Positions 48,120 to 56,790 are shown, counted from the stretch's first letter. The stretch: 64,000 nt of DNA from an uncultured Pelagibacteraceae bacterium (GCA_902524545.1 CABZDW010000005.1:1-64000), one strand, 5' to 3'. Made by a program: numbers and translations. The notes: generated by a model not told the origin, from the letters alone.

Positions 48120-49809
48120 AACTTGCTAACCATTTTTTTTCATTTCTATTTAAAAATGGAGATATTTTCGAGTAAACTTTAAAATGATAATTAAAAAGAT
48201 AGTTTTTTTCTTGCTTTGTTAAGAGATTAAAATTGATTAACTCTTTTTCTATTGGAGCTAAAGTTAAATTTTCAAAACCTAATTTTCTTCCAATTTTTTT
48301 TACATACACTAAGTTTTCAATGCGAATTCCAAATTTATCTTTTTTATAATAACCTGGTTCATTACTAAGTATCATGCCTTTCTGAATTTTTACTGAATTA
48401 GATTTTGAGATAGCTTGTGGTCCCTCATGAACATTAAGAAAAAAACCAACTCCATGTCCTGTGCCATGATTATAATCTAGGCGGTCTTTTTTAAGAAATT
48501 TTCTTGCATCTTTGTCTATGAGTTTTCCAGTTTTTTTTTTATTAAGGTCAGTTCGAGCAACAGCAATATGTCCTTTTAAAACATTTGTAAAAATATTTTT
48601 TATATTTTTATTTTGATTTCCAAAGCAAATAGTTCTTGTTACATCGGTTGTGCCAAATTTATATTGACCACCAGAGTCACATAGGAATATTTCATTTCTT
48701 TTTAAGAGTTTTGTTTTATTTTTTGTAGCTCTATAGTGAACTATTGCTCCATTTTTTCCACTACCTGCAATAGTATTAAAACTTGGAAATAAATATTTTG
48801 AATTCATTTTTCTAATTTTCTCTAACTTATTTTGAGCATCAACTTCAGTAATATTCAATTTTTTTAAATTTTTTATCCAGTAAATAAATTTAGTTAATGC
48901 AACTCCATCTATAACATGAGCGTTAATCATATTTTTGATTTCAATATTATTTTTTATAGACTTAAGAATATAAATTGGATCTTCTTTTTTTGTTATTTTC
49001 AATTTTTTTTCAATTACTTTTTCTAAATATAAGGAACATGTTTTTTCATCTATTAAAATGTTTCCTTTTTTTAATTTTTCAAAAAAATCTAAAATATATT
49101 TTGGATCAATTATCTGATTTTGTTTAAGTTTTTTCTCACGCAAAAGTTTTGTTGTCTTATTTTTTTCAACAATCAAGAAAACATGTTTTTCTTTTGTAAG
49201 CAAAAGATAACTATTTGGTATTGGGCTTGTTGGGCTATCATATCCTCTAATATTCAATAGCCATGCAACATTTTCTGGTGCTGTAATAAATAAATAATCA
49301 TACTTATTTCTTTTTAGAAAAGATGAAACCCTAGAAACTTTTTTATGATAGCTTTCACCAGCTATGCTTTTATCAATTGAGTAAAAAGAGGATTTTTTTT
49401 TATTCTGTATTTTTGAAATTTTATCAACAAGATTTTCTTTTATGATAGTAATTTTATTATTTTTTAAAAAAAAATCCTTAATTTGTTTTGAAGTAAATAA
49501 TGTAGGATCAATTCCTAAATTTAAATTTTTAAAAACACTCGTATTAATAATTTTTAAATAATCTAAAATTTTAAAATCCTTACCACTTTCGATTTTACTT
49601 TGGATCGTGTATCTCCCATCGACAAAAAGATAGTTTCTATTTTGTAAAATTACTGCATAACCTGCAGATCCAGTGAAATTTGAGATAAATTTAAGCCTGT
49701 CTTTATTAGAATATTCGGAAAAAAATTCATCATTTTTTGGCACGACATATCCATCAATTCCATATTTTATAAATTTACCTCTGAGTTTATTTATTCTCTC
49801 TTTTATCAT
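48112..49809 (-). CDS. pepP: Xaa-Pro aminopeptidase (M24B)
   Basis: A 565-residue metallopeptidase with the two N-terminal creatinase-like domains plus the C-terminal pita-bread domain, i.e. the large APP form. Metal ligands: two Asp in LCDSGGQYKFGTTDVTRT, His in HGTGHGVGFFLNVHEGP, Glu in SNEPGYYK and Glu in GIRIENLVYV. It removes an N-terminal residue before proline. It overlaps uvrD by 4 bases. Confidence 0.93.
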   Translation of the reverse strand: MIKERINKLRGKFIKYGIDGYVVPKNDEFFSEYSNKDRLKFISNFTGSAGYAVILQNRNYLFVDGRYTIQSKIESGKDFKILDYLKIINTSVFKNLNLGIDPTLFTSKQIKDFFLKNNKITIIKENLVDKISKIQNKKKSSFYSIDKSIAGESYHKKVSRVSSFLKRNKYDYLFITAPENVAWLLNIRGYDSPTSPIPNSYLLLTKEKHVFLIVEKNKTTKLLREKKLKQNQIIDPKYILDFFEKLKKGNILIDEKTCSLYLEKVIEKKLKITKKEDPIYILKSIKNNIEIKNMINAHVIDGVALTKFIYWIKNLKKLNITEVDAQNKLEKIRKMNSKYLFPSFNTIAGSGKNGAIVHYRATKNKTKLLKRNEIFLCDSGGQYKFGTTDVTRTICFGNQNKNIKNIFTNVLKGHIAVARTDLNKKKTGKLIDKDARKFLKKDRLDYNHGTGHGVGFFLNVHEGPQAISKSNSVKIQKGMILSNEPGYYKKDKFGIRIENLVYVKKIGRKLGFENLTLAPIEKELINFNLLTKQEKNYLFNYHFKVYSKISPFLNRNEKKWLASFI

Positions 49810-51842
49810 TTAATTCTCTTTTGATATCGAATCCAACCAGGACTTCTTTTAGAATCATCGTCTAATTCAAAATCCTGATTAAATTCAAATTCTTCAAATG
49901 TATCTTTGCTTTCGTCAAAATATGAATTTTTCTCTAAATTATTTTCTGGAAGTTCATCGATAAATCTTGATGCCATACTATCTATCCAATCACCTTGATA
50001 GAACCTATTCATTGAAAATGATATAATTGCATTTCTTTTAGCCCTAGTAATTCCTACATAAGCTAATCTTCTCTCCTCCTCTAGACCATTGTGTCCTTTT
50101 TCCTCTATTGATTTTTGATGAGGAAATAACCCTTCTTCCCAACCAGGTAAAAAAACCACATCAAATTCCAATCCCTTAGCAGCATGCATAGTCATCATAT
50201 TGATTTTTTCACCCTCCCAATCTTGATCAATAGACGTTGCAAGAGATACATGATCTAAAAAACTCTCTAAGTTATCAAACTCTTTCATGGCACTCAATAA
50301 TTCTTTGATATTTTCTAAACGATTTTCATTTTCAAGATCTTTTTTATTTTTTAACATTGCAGAATATCCAGACTCATCCAAAAGAATTTGTAATAATTTC
50401 ACATGATTAAATTTTTTTATTTTTAAATCATTTCTCCATTTAGAAATTAAATCTAAAAATAAATTTAAACCTATTTTTGCCTTTGGTTTTATTAAATTTT
50501 GCTCTATCATTTTTCTTGATGAACTCTCTAAGCTAATTTTATTTTTTTTTGAGAATTCGTGTATTGTTTTTATTGTACTTTCTCCGATAGACCTTCTAGG
50601 ATTGTTTACTATTCTTTCAAAGGCCAGATCATCTTTTTCTTGATTAACTAATCTTAAATAGGCTACACAATCTTTTATTTCAGTTCTCTCATAAAATTTA
50701 ATTCCTCCTAAAATTCGATAAGGCATACCAATTTTCAAAAATCTTTCTTCAAATTCTCTTGTTTGAAAGATAGCTCTTACCAAAATTGCAATATTATTAA
50801 GTGAATATTTTTTTTTAATATTCTCTACTTCATCTGAAATCCCTATAGCTTCATCTTTTCCATTCTTAAAACAATTTAATTTTATGAGATCACCTTCATC
50901 CATTGTAGATTTTAAAGTTTTACCAACTCTATTTTCATTGTTAGAAATCAATGATGAGGCAACAGATAAAATATTTTTTGAAGATCTATAATTTTCTTCA
51001 AGCCTTATTATCTTTGTATTTTCATAAATTTTATCAAAATCCAGAAAATTTTTAATTTCAGCTCCTCTCCAACTATAAATTGATTGATCATCATCCCCTA
51101 CACAACATATATTCTTATTTTTTTCTGCTAATAAATTAAGCCATTGACTTTGTATAAAATTTGTATCTTGATACTCATCGACTAGAATGTATTTGAAATT
51201 TTTTGAATAAATGTCTCTTATATCTTTGTTTTTTTCCAAAATTTTCACAGAGTGCAAGATCAGATCTCCAAAATCACAAGCATTTAACTCAATCAATTTT
51301 TGTTGATAAATTTTGTAAACAGGTAAGATTGTTTTTTCATAAATATCTTTAGAATTTATTTTTACCTCGCTTGGATATAAGCCTTTATTTTTCCATTTAT
51401 CTATAATTGCAATTATATATCTCGGCGCAAGCTGTTTGACGTCAATATTTTCTGCTTTACAAATATTCTTAATCAATCTGATTTGATCATCAGTATCAAT
51501 AATTGTAAAATTAGAATTTAAGTTTACCGCTGGTGCATGCTTTCTGAGTAATTTTGCGCATATTGAGTGGAATGTTCCAAGCCAAGACAAACCAACAGCA
51601 GAAGACCCTAAAATTTTACTTACTCTGTTTTGCATTTCTTTAGCTGCTTTATTTGTGAATGTCACAGCAAGAATTTGATTAGGAAAAGCATTTTTATTTT
51701 TTATTATGTGTGCAATTCTACTTGTTAAAACCTTAGTTTTTCCAGATCCAGCTCCAGCTACTATTAATAACGGTCCATCTAAAGCTAAGACAGCTTGTTT
51801 TTGGGCTTCATTAAGATTTTTTAAATAATCAGAGTTTACCAT
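49806..51842 (-). CDS. uvrD: DNA helicase II (UvrD/PcrA)
   Basis: A 678-residue superfamily 1A helicase. LNEAQKQAVLALDGPLLIVAGAGSGKTKVL carries the Q motif and Walker A; DEYQDTN is Walker B; VGDDDQSIYSWRGAEI motif III; RLEENYRSSKNIL motif IV; MMTMHAAKGLEFDVVFLPG motif V and EEERRLAYVGITRAKR motif VI. It works with UvrABC in repair and with mismatch repair. The C-terminal acidic tail is short. Confidence 0.95.
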   Translation of the reverse strand: MVNSDYLKNLNEAQKQAVLALDGPLLIVAGAGSGKTKVLTSRIAHIIKNKNAFPNQILAVTFTNKAAKEMQNRVSKILGSSAVGLSWLGTFHSICAKLLRKHAPAVNLNSNFTIIDTDDQIRLIKNICKAENIDVKQLAPRYIIAIIDKWKNKGLYPSEVKINSKDIYEKTILPVYKIYQQKLIELNACDFGDLILHSVKILEKNKDIRDIYSKNFKYILVDEYQDTNFIQSQWLNLLAEKNKNICCVGDDDQSIYSWRGAEIKNFLDFDKIYENTKIIRLEENYRSSKNILSVASSLISNNENRVGKTLKSTMDEGDLIKLNCFKNGKDEAIGISDEVENIKKKYSLNNIAILVRAIFQTREFEERFLKIGMPYRILGGIKFYERTEIKDCVAYLRLVNQEKDDLAFERIVNNPRRSIGESTIKTIHEFSKKNKISLESSSRKMIEQNLIKPKAKIGLNLFLDLISKWRNDLKIKKFNHVKLLQILLDESGYSAMLKNKKDLENENRLENIKELLSAMKEFDNLESFLDHVSLATSIDQDWEGEKINMMTMHAAKGLEFDVVFLPGWEEGLFPHQKSIEEKGHNGLEEERRLAYVGITRAKRNAIISFSMNRFYQGDWIDSMASRFIDELPENNLEKNSYFDESKDTFEEFEFNQDFELDDDSKRSPGWIRYQKRIK

Positions 51843-51874
51843 TTGAATAATTTAATTATAAGTCTCAACAATTT

Positions 51875-53458
51875 ATGTTTAATTTAAGTTTTTATAAAAA
51901 AAGTTTAAGAAAAATACTATTACAAATAAATCGAATTATAGGAAGTTTTTTTGCTGAATTAAACAGGTCAAAGTCTCAATCAAATAGGCAAACGCACATA
52001 AAGAAAAAAATAATTCAGCTAGATAGTAGGATTGAAAGTTTTTTCGATAAATTCAAAAATTTAAGAAAATTCAATCAGAGCAAGAATAAACTTTATTATT
52101 TAAATAACAAGATTGCCATCTCTATTACTTGTTTAATTTTACTTTTTTTCAGTTATTTCTTAATTCCTGCATTCTACAAAGAGGATAAAATTAAGATTTC
52201 TTTGACAAATCAAATTTTAGACAGATATGACATAAAAATTGAATTTAATGAAAAAGTCAAATATGGATTATTTCCCAAGCCATTCTTTTACACTAAAAAC
52301 TTAAATATTAAATATAATGAACAAGTTGTTGCTAGTTCAAAATACGTTAAATTTTATATTTCTTTCAATAATTTCTTTTTATCGGAAAATATCTCATTAA
52401 AGAATTTATTATTTCAAGATACAGAATTTAATATTAATTCGAATAATATTAATTTTTTTCTCAAAGCATTAAATAGTTCTGATAAAGAAAATCAGTTTAT
52501 CTTCAAAAGATCGAAATTTTTTTATAAAGATCAAAATGATGATCTGTTGTTTTTATCGAAAATAAAAAATTTCAATTTTTTTTATGATGATGTAAATAAT
52601 TTTCAAAAAGTAAAATCAAATTTTGAGGTATTTAATATTCCATTCAAACTAGATATTTCAAAAAATTTTATAAATGAAAGCAAAATTATTAGATTAACCT
52701 CAAAAAAAATTAGATTAGATGTCGAAACTTCTATTGAATATGACGATGCAAAAATAAATGGTTTTTTTGATATTGCATCAATTAATAAAAGAAAGTTTTT
52801 TACTTATGTAATTAAGGACAATACTTTAAACTTTTTATCATCAAAAAAAGATTTTAAAGGAGAAGTAAGTTTTAAACCATTTTATTTTTCAACAGATCTA
52901 AATTTTAATTATTTAAGTCAAAAAAAAATATTTCAAAGTGAGTCTTTACTTATAGATTTAATTGACTCAGAATTGTTGAATAACCCAAATTTGAATGCGT
53001 CAATAAATATCAAGATTGATAAAATTGACAAGTTTGAATATCTACAAGATTTTATTTCTAAAATTCAATTGGGTGATGGAAGAATCTTGATAAAAAATTT
53101 TAATACTCAATGGAATGAATCTGTGTCAATAAAATCGAATGAGATTGAATTTTTAAATGATATGGACGGGAAAAAATTAGTTGGAGAAATTATTTTTAAT
53201 TTTGAGGACATAGAAAAATTTTTCAGATACTTTCAAATAAAAAGGAATTACCGCGATGTTTTTCAAGAAATTAGATTAGATTTCGCTTATGACCTTACCC
53301 TTGATAAATTAATTATGAATAATATAAAAATAGATAATAAATCTTTTAAAAAAACAGATAATTTTTTGAATCAATACAACAAAAGCAAAAGTAATTCTTT
53401 TAATAAAGTTACTATCAGGAATTTTATAAAAGAATTTTTTCAGATTTATTCAGGATAA
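51875..53458 (+). CDS. AsmA-like inner-membrane protein
   Basis: A 527-residue protein: a basic cytoplasmic N-terminus of about 78 residues, one membrane span (residues ~79-100, AISITCLILLFFSYFLIPAF) and a long beta-rich periplasmic region. After the span, DRYDIKIEFNEKVKYGLFPKPFFYTKNLNI matches the start of AsmA-family proteins, thought to help lipid transfer to the outer membrane. The usual AsmA N-terminus is much shorter; the basic extension here is unusual. It converges with fumC (13-base overlap). Confidence 0.7.
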   Translation: MFNLSFYKKSLRKILLQINRIIGSFFAELNRSKSQSNRQTHIKKKIIQLDSRIESFFDKFKNLRKFNQSKNKLYYLNNKIAISITCLILLFFSYFLIPAFYKEDKIKISLTNQILDRYDIKIEFNEKVKYGLFPKPFFYTKNLNIKYNEQVVASSKYVKFYISFNNFFLSENISLKNLLFQDTEFNINSNNINFFLKALNSSDKENQFIFKRSKFFYKDQNDDLLFLSKIKNFNFFYDDVNNFQKVKSNFEVFNIPFKLDISKNFINESKIIRLTSKKIRLDVETSIEYDDAKINGFFDIASINKRKFFTYVIKDNTLNFLSSKKDFKGEVSFKPFYFSTDLNFNYLSQKKIFQSESLLIDLIDSELLNNPNLNASINIKIDKIDKFEYLQDFISKIQLGDGRILIKNFNTQWNESVSIKSNEIEFLNDMDGKKLVGEIIFNFEDIEKFFRYFQIKRNYRDVFQEIRLDFAYDLTLDKLIMNNIKIDNKSFKKTDNFLNQYNKSKSNSFNKVTIRNFIKEFFQIYSG

Positions 53459-54834
53459 ATCATTTTTTTTGGATCCATAATTTTTTCATAATCTTTTTCA
53501 TTTATAAGCTTAGATTTTAATGCTTCATGTTTTAGAGTTGTTTTATTTTTAAGAGCAAGTTTAGCTATTTTAGCAGCATTATCATAACCAATATGTGGTG
53601 CTAGAGCAGTTATTAGCATTAAGGAATTATCTAAGTATTCTTTAATTTTAATTTTATCAGCTTTAAGTCCCCTGATACAATAAAGCGAGAAATTCTTTAT
53701 GCTGTCAGATAATAGATCAATAGACTGTAAAATATTATGTGCGATTAGTGGCTTAAATACATTTAACTCAAAATGTCCATGCGATCCTGCCATTGTTATA
53801 CCGTTATGGTTCCCTATAACTTTTACACAAACCATTGTTACTGCCTCAGATTGAGTGGGGTTAACTTTTCCTGGCATAATTGATGAACCTGGTTCATTCG
53901 CTGGTAATACTAATTCTCCATAACCTGCTCTCGGGCCAGAACCGAGAAATCTAATATCATTAGCAATTTTCATCAGGCTTACAGCGGTAGTATTTAAAGT
54001 TCCTGAAAAACTAACAATTTCATCATGTGCAGCTAGTGCTGCAAATTTATTTTTTGTAGGCTTAAATGGAAGTTTTGTAATTTTTTTTATTTCGTGAATT
54101 ATTTTTTTATCAAAATTTTTTTTAGTATTTATCCCAGTTCCTACAGCAGTACCACCCTGAGCAAGTAAATAAATTTCATTTAAAGCCACACTAATCCTTT
54201 TAATGCAATCATTAATTTGAGATTGATAACCAGAAAATTCTTGACCTAAAGAAAGTGGTGTTGCATCTTGCAGGTGAGTTCTACCCACTTTAATTATATT
54301 TTTAAAATTTGATACTTTTTTTTTAAGTTCTTGATCTAGCAATTTAAGAGAAGGTAACAACTTATTTTTCGTTTCAATAGCTATTGCAATATGCATTGCA
54401 GTCGGAAAAACATCATTAGTTGATTGAGATTTATTTACATGATCATTTGGATGGATTGGTTTTTTAGACCCTTTTTTTCCACCCAATTTTTCAATAGCTC
54501 TATTAGCAATAACTTCATTAACATTCATATTCGTTTGTGTACCAGAGCCAGTTTGCCAGACTTTTAGTGGAAAATGTTCATCGAGCTTTCCAGCAATAAC
54601 TTCATTAGATGCCGCAACGACTGCGTTTGAAATTTTTGGTGAAAGTTGTTTTTCTTTTAAATGAACTATTGCCGCTGCTTTTTTTATTATTGCAATAGAT
54701 TTAATTAAAATGGGTCTAACTAAAAATTCTCCAATATCAAAATATTTTTTTGATCTTTGCGTGGAAGCACCCCAATATTTGTCATTAGGAACGTTTATTG
54801 GTCCAATACTGTCAAATTCTTTACGAAATTTCAT
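53446..54834 (-). CDS. fumC: Fumarate hydratase class II
   Basis: The iron-independent fumarase of the TCA cycle, 462 residues. GSGTQTNMNVNEVIANRA, NKSQSTNDVFPTAMHIA, the catalytic His in KVGRTHLQDATPLSLGQEF, and the superfamily signature GSSIMPGKVNPTQSE are present. The C-terminal substrate lid follows. It is divergent from the MazG-like gene with 53 bases between. Confidence 0.95.
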   Translation of the reverse strand: MKFRKEFDSIGPINVPNDKYWGASTQRSKKYFDIGEFLVRPILIKSIAIIKKAAAIVHLKEKQLSPKISNAVVAASNEVIAGKLDEHFPLKVWQTGSGTQTNMNVNEVIANRAIEKLGGKKGSKKPIHPNDHVNKSQSTNDVFPTAMHIAIAIETKNKLLPSLKLLDQELKKKVSNFKNIIKVGRTHLQDATPLSLGQEFSGYQSQINDCIKRISVALNEIYLLAQGGTAVGTGINTKKNFDKKIIHEIKKITKLPFKPTKNKFAALAAHDEIVSFSGTLNTTAVSLMKIANDIRFLGSGPRAGYGELVLPANEPGSSIMPGKVNPTQSEAVTMVCVKVIGNHNGITMAGSHGHFELNVFKPLIAHNILQSIDLLSDSIKNFSLYCIRGLKADKIKIKEYLDNSLMLITALAPHIGYDNAAKIAKLALKNKTTLKHEALKSKLINEKDYEKIMDPKKMIYPE

Positions 54835-54887
54835 TAATAATTTACAAACATGTATATAATAAAAAATAGATAACTAATAGGAGCAAA

Positions 54888-55259
54888 ATGACAAATTTTG
54901 AAAAAGTAGGGATTTTTATGAAAACTTTTGGTCAAGACATTAAACACAGTTCCTCATTTAGTACTGATGAGATAAATGAATTAAGAGTAAGTCTTATTAA
55001 AGAAGAACTTGACGAATTAATAGGCGCAATGAATAAAAAAGATTTAGTCGAAGTAGCTGATGCACTAACCGATATTCTCTACGTTACATATGGTGCAGGA
55101 CATGCATTTGGTATAAATCTTGATGAATGCTTTGAAGAGGTTCAAAACTCAAATATGAGTAAATTAGACAAAGATGGCAAACCTATTTATAATGATAAAG
55201 GTAAAGTTATGAAGGGTTCTAATTATTTTAAGCCAGACTTGAGTAAATTTATAAAATAG
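54888..55259 (+). CDS. MazG-like nucleotide pyrophosphohydrolase
   Basis: A 123-residue all-alpha NTP pyrophosphohydrolase. The metal-binding motif is E-E-x-x-E in KEELDELIGAM, followed by E-x-x-D in EVADALTDILYVTYG. Similar proteins are annotated as phosphoribosyl-ATP pyrophosphohydrolase-like; the true substrate is unknown. AGGAG lies 7 bases before the ATG. Its stop is 1 base from the outermost copy of the tmRNA-end repeat, so it marks the chromosomal side of the putative island. Confidence 0.8.
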   Translation: MTNFEKVGIFMKTFGQDIKHSSSFSTDEINELRVSLIKEELDELIGAMNKKDLVEVADALTDILYVTYGAGHAFGINLDECFEEVQNSNMSKLDKDGKPIYNDKGKVMKGSNYFKPDLSKFIK

Positions 55260-55260
55260 G

Positions 55261-55282
55261 AAGGGGCGTTCTGTTGCCCGGC
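55261..55282 (-). repeat. Outer copy (R3) of the tmRNA 3'-end repeat
   Basis: GGGGCGTTCTGTTGCC on the plus strand here repeats 18 exact bases (55261-55278) of the 3' end of the tmRNA coding piece (R1). It then diverges. It lies directly after the MazG-like gene and may be the distal attachment-site remnant. Confidence 0.75.
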
Positions 55283-55404
55283 ATTAGATTAAAAGTAGCA
55301 TATTTGCTTACTAATTAAAACTACTTCATTGCAAACTTCATTGCCAGAACGACATGTTTTCTTTTCAGTTGGTTTTATTCTTTGGTACTTCGTTGTAAAG
55401 TTAA

Positions 55405-55737
55405 TTAATCGCTGTTCCAAGTAAATAAATCAGCATCAAAAGGTATGTTTCTAAATTTAAGTAAGATTTTATATTTTTCTAATCTTTCTTCTTTCTTAAA
55501 TTTTTTTAAGTAGTTGAGTATTTGATCATAGGTCAAACCCTTTAAGTATTTCTTTTTAACATCAACATACTCTTCATAATCCAAACCACATATAGAGAAT
55601 TTTTTTTTAGGATCTATATGTTCAGCATAACTTATTGTGTTTTCAGTTTCGCTAAGGACATCATAAAAATGAGCGATCTGATTTTTTCTTTCAAAGAGAA
55701 TATCTCTCCTGAAATCAAATAGTTCTTGTTGTTGCAT
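55405..55737 (-). CDS. Orphan protein of unknown function (110 residues)
   Basis: I do not recognise this protein. It is 110 residues, charged and Tyr-rich, without signal peptide or membrane span. The middle region (LDYEEYVDVKKKYLKGLTYDQILNYLKKFKKEERLEKYKILLKF) is predicted helical. No clear Shine-Dalgarno precedes the ATG. It lies alone between repeats R2 and R3, reading away from tmRNA, so it is probably island cargo. Base composition is similar to the surroundings. It could be a small regulator or phage-derived protein, but there is no evidence for either. Confidence 0.6.
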   Translation of the reverse strand: MQQQELFDFRRDILFERKNQIAHFYDVLSETENTISYAEHIDPKKKFSICGLDYEEYVDVKKKYLKGLTYDQILNYLKKFKKEERLEKYKILLKFRNIPFDADLFTWNSD

Positions 55738-55809
55738 ATTTTGGAGTTAGTAAAGTTTTGAAAATTAACTTTAACAATTTAAACTTTATTAAATAAAAGT
55801 GTCAGAATT

Positions 55810-55835
55810 AAGGGGCGTTCAGTTGCCAGGTGCCC
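55810..55835 (-). repeat. Middle copy (R2) of the tmRNA 3'-end repeat
   Basis: 26 bases matching R1 (56523-56548) with a single mismatch (A for T within GGGGCGTTC-A-GTTGCC). It starts 6 bases after the stop of the GIY-YIG-like gene. It shares no further identity on either side, so the unit is short and well bounded, like an att core. Confidence 0.85.
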
Positions 55836-55841
55836 AGATCT

Positions 55842-56507
55842 TTAAAATTTCTTTCCTAAATTTTTGTTATATATTGGTTTTTGCCCATATTTACTCACAT
55901 GTACTTTTAATGAGATATTCTCAAATTTTTCTCTATCGTTTTTATCCTCAACCAATGAATATTCAATTTTTTTAACCTCACTAATCCATGAGGACTTTTC
56001 TGGTGCTTTAAATCTTTTTTTCAGATTTCCAATTCCAATATAAATTATATTATTATCATTATTAAGATATCTATATATACATTGAACATCATCTAAGTTT
56101 TCAGGAGAACAAGAACTTTCAAAATTAGGTATTACTTGGAAAAAATACATACTGTTATTCTTATCATATTCAAGATTAAACCTTCTTTGTTGCGCAGTTA
56201 AACTTTTATCATTTTTTATCTCTTTTAAAATATCGTTACTATTAATAAAAAAACCCGCTTTGACAGTACGATTAAAATTTTTTTTAGAGTGACCCTGAAG
56301 TTCAAAACATGACTCAGAATTATTTTCTGGAAAACCTACATAGAATTTAAATTTATTTTCAGTGTCCTCACCGAATTCAACAAATTTATTTTTTCCTAAG
56401 TTGTTATCTTTAATAAATTTTGCAGAAAAACCAAATCCCTGAGAGGAAATCGACAAGTAATGATCAAATCTACTCGTATGTGGTGGTACAAATATTTTAA
56501 CTCCCAT
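55842..56507 (-). CDS. GIY-YIG-like domain protein in the tmRNA island
   Basis: A 221-residue protein. The C-terminal ~75 residues look like a GIY-YIG nuclease fold: CIYRYLNNDNNIIYIGIGNLKKRF, with the YIG triad at about residues 156-158, the catalytic-type Arg after it, and a later Glu/Asn tail (KFENISLKV...PIYNKNLGKKF). The N-terminal ~130 residues (VKIFVPPHTSRFDHYLSISSQGFGFSAKFI) are unrecognised and beta-like. I choose the ATG at 56507, preceded by a strong AAAGGAG; an earlier ATG at 56552 lies inside the tmRNA hairpin. It may be a homing, restriction or DNA-processing factor; function is not established. Confidence 0.6.
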   Translation of the reverse strand: MGVKIFVPPHTSRFDHYLSISSQGFGFSAKFIKDNNLGKNKFVEFGEDTENKFKFYVGFPENNSESCFELQGHSKKNFNRTVKAGFFINSNDILKEIKNDKSLTAQQRRFNLEYDKNNSMYFFQVIPNFESSCSPENLDDVQCIYRYLNNDNNIIYIGIGNLKKRFKAPEKSSWISEVKKIEYSLVEDKNDREKFENISLKVHVSKYGQKPIYNKNLGKKF

Positions 56508-56522
56508 ATTTAACTCCTTTAA

Positions 56523-56548
56523 AAAGGGGCGTTCTGTTGCCAGGTGCC
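56523..56548 (-). repeat. Innermost copy (R1) of the repeat: 3' end of tmRNA coding piece
   Basis: This copy is the genuine end of the tmRNA coding piece. On the minus strand GGGGC pairs with GCCCC around a 15-base loop and is followed by TTTTT, so it also resembles a terminator. R2 and R3 repeat its terminal part. Confidence 0.85.
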
Positions 56549-56692
56549 CCAAACCCCGTTTGCCTAATTAACAAAGTTAATTAAGCAGCAAGTGCGTAAC
56601 TTTCGTTAGCAATTATAAATTAGCCCTTTACGGAGGAACAATTCCGAACGAAAGAATAGCCTTTAGTCACTCGTCGAATCTAGTTCACCCCC
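56525..56692 (-). ncRNA. ssrA: tmRNA coding piece (permuted, two-piece ssrA)
   Basis: The 5' end GGGGGTG starts the tRNA-like acceptor stem and is followed by the tmRNA landmark AACTAGATTCGACGAGTG. GGCTATT pairs with AATAACC of the acceptor piece, and TTCGTT with AACGAA, forming helix P2 between the two pieces. A pseudoknot-like GGAATTGTTCC hairpin precedes the tag frame. The piece ends in the GGGGC/GCCCC hairpin. tmRNA rescues stalled ribosomes. The 3' boundary is approximate. Confidence 0.9.
56581..56610 (-). other. tmRNA proteolysis-tag reading frame
   Basis: Codons GCT AAC GAA AGT TAC GCA CTT GCT GCT TAA encode ANESYALAA. With the Ala carried by the tRNA-like domain the tag would be AANESYALAA, very close to the E. 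coli AANDENYALAA. The ALAA end is the ClpXP/ClpAP degron. The resume codon is taken as GCT by analogy; upstream sense codons also exist. Confidence 0.85.
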
Positions 56693-56704
56693 ATAAGTTG
56701 TAAA

Positions 56705-56784
56705 TGGTGGAGGTGGTGGGTACTGCCCCCACGTCCGCAATGGTTATTACGAAATTCGTTTATCGTCATAGTTGGAAAACCAAC
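56705..56784 (-). ncRNA. ssrA: tmRNA acceptor piece (permuted, two-piece ssrA)
   Basis: On the minus strand this piece precedes the coding piece and ends in GCGGACG, a T-arm, CACCTCC and ACCA. CACCTCC pairs with GGGGGTG of the coding piece and includes the G3-T70 alanine identity pair. The T-stem is GTGGG/CCCAC, but the loop is GGCAGTA rather than TTCRANN. A GTTGG-TTTT-CCAAC hairpin is at the 5' end. Only 12 bases (56693-56704) separate CCA from the coding piece. The 5' end is set from the promoter and is approximate. Confidence 0.88.
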
Positions 56785-56790
56785 TTTATT

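Larger units (their letters stand above)
55263..56522 (-). mobile_element. Putative stacked mini-islands at the tmRNA 3' end
   Basis: The stretch between the tmRNA 3' end and the MazG-like gene is divided by three direct repeats (R1, R2, R3) of the tmRNA terminal sequence into two intervals of about 713 and 549 bases. Each interval has one minus-strand gene reading away from tmRNA. Integrative elements often use tmRNA 3' ends and leave such duplications. No integrase is present, so these would be remnants or elements mobilised in trans. The alternative is local tandem duplication of a terminator-like hairpin. Confidence 0.5.

Noticed and set aside
56508-56552. Longer start for the GIY-YIG-like gene at 56552
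   Set aside because: It lies in the tmRNA terminal hairpin; the ATG at 56507 has a strong AAAGGAG before it.
56771-56784. GTTGG-AAAA-CCAAC hairpin as a plus-strand terminator
   Set aside because: No T-tract of useful length follows and there is no plus-strand gene before it; it fits better as the 5' hairpin of the tmRNA acceptor piece.
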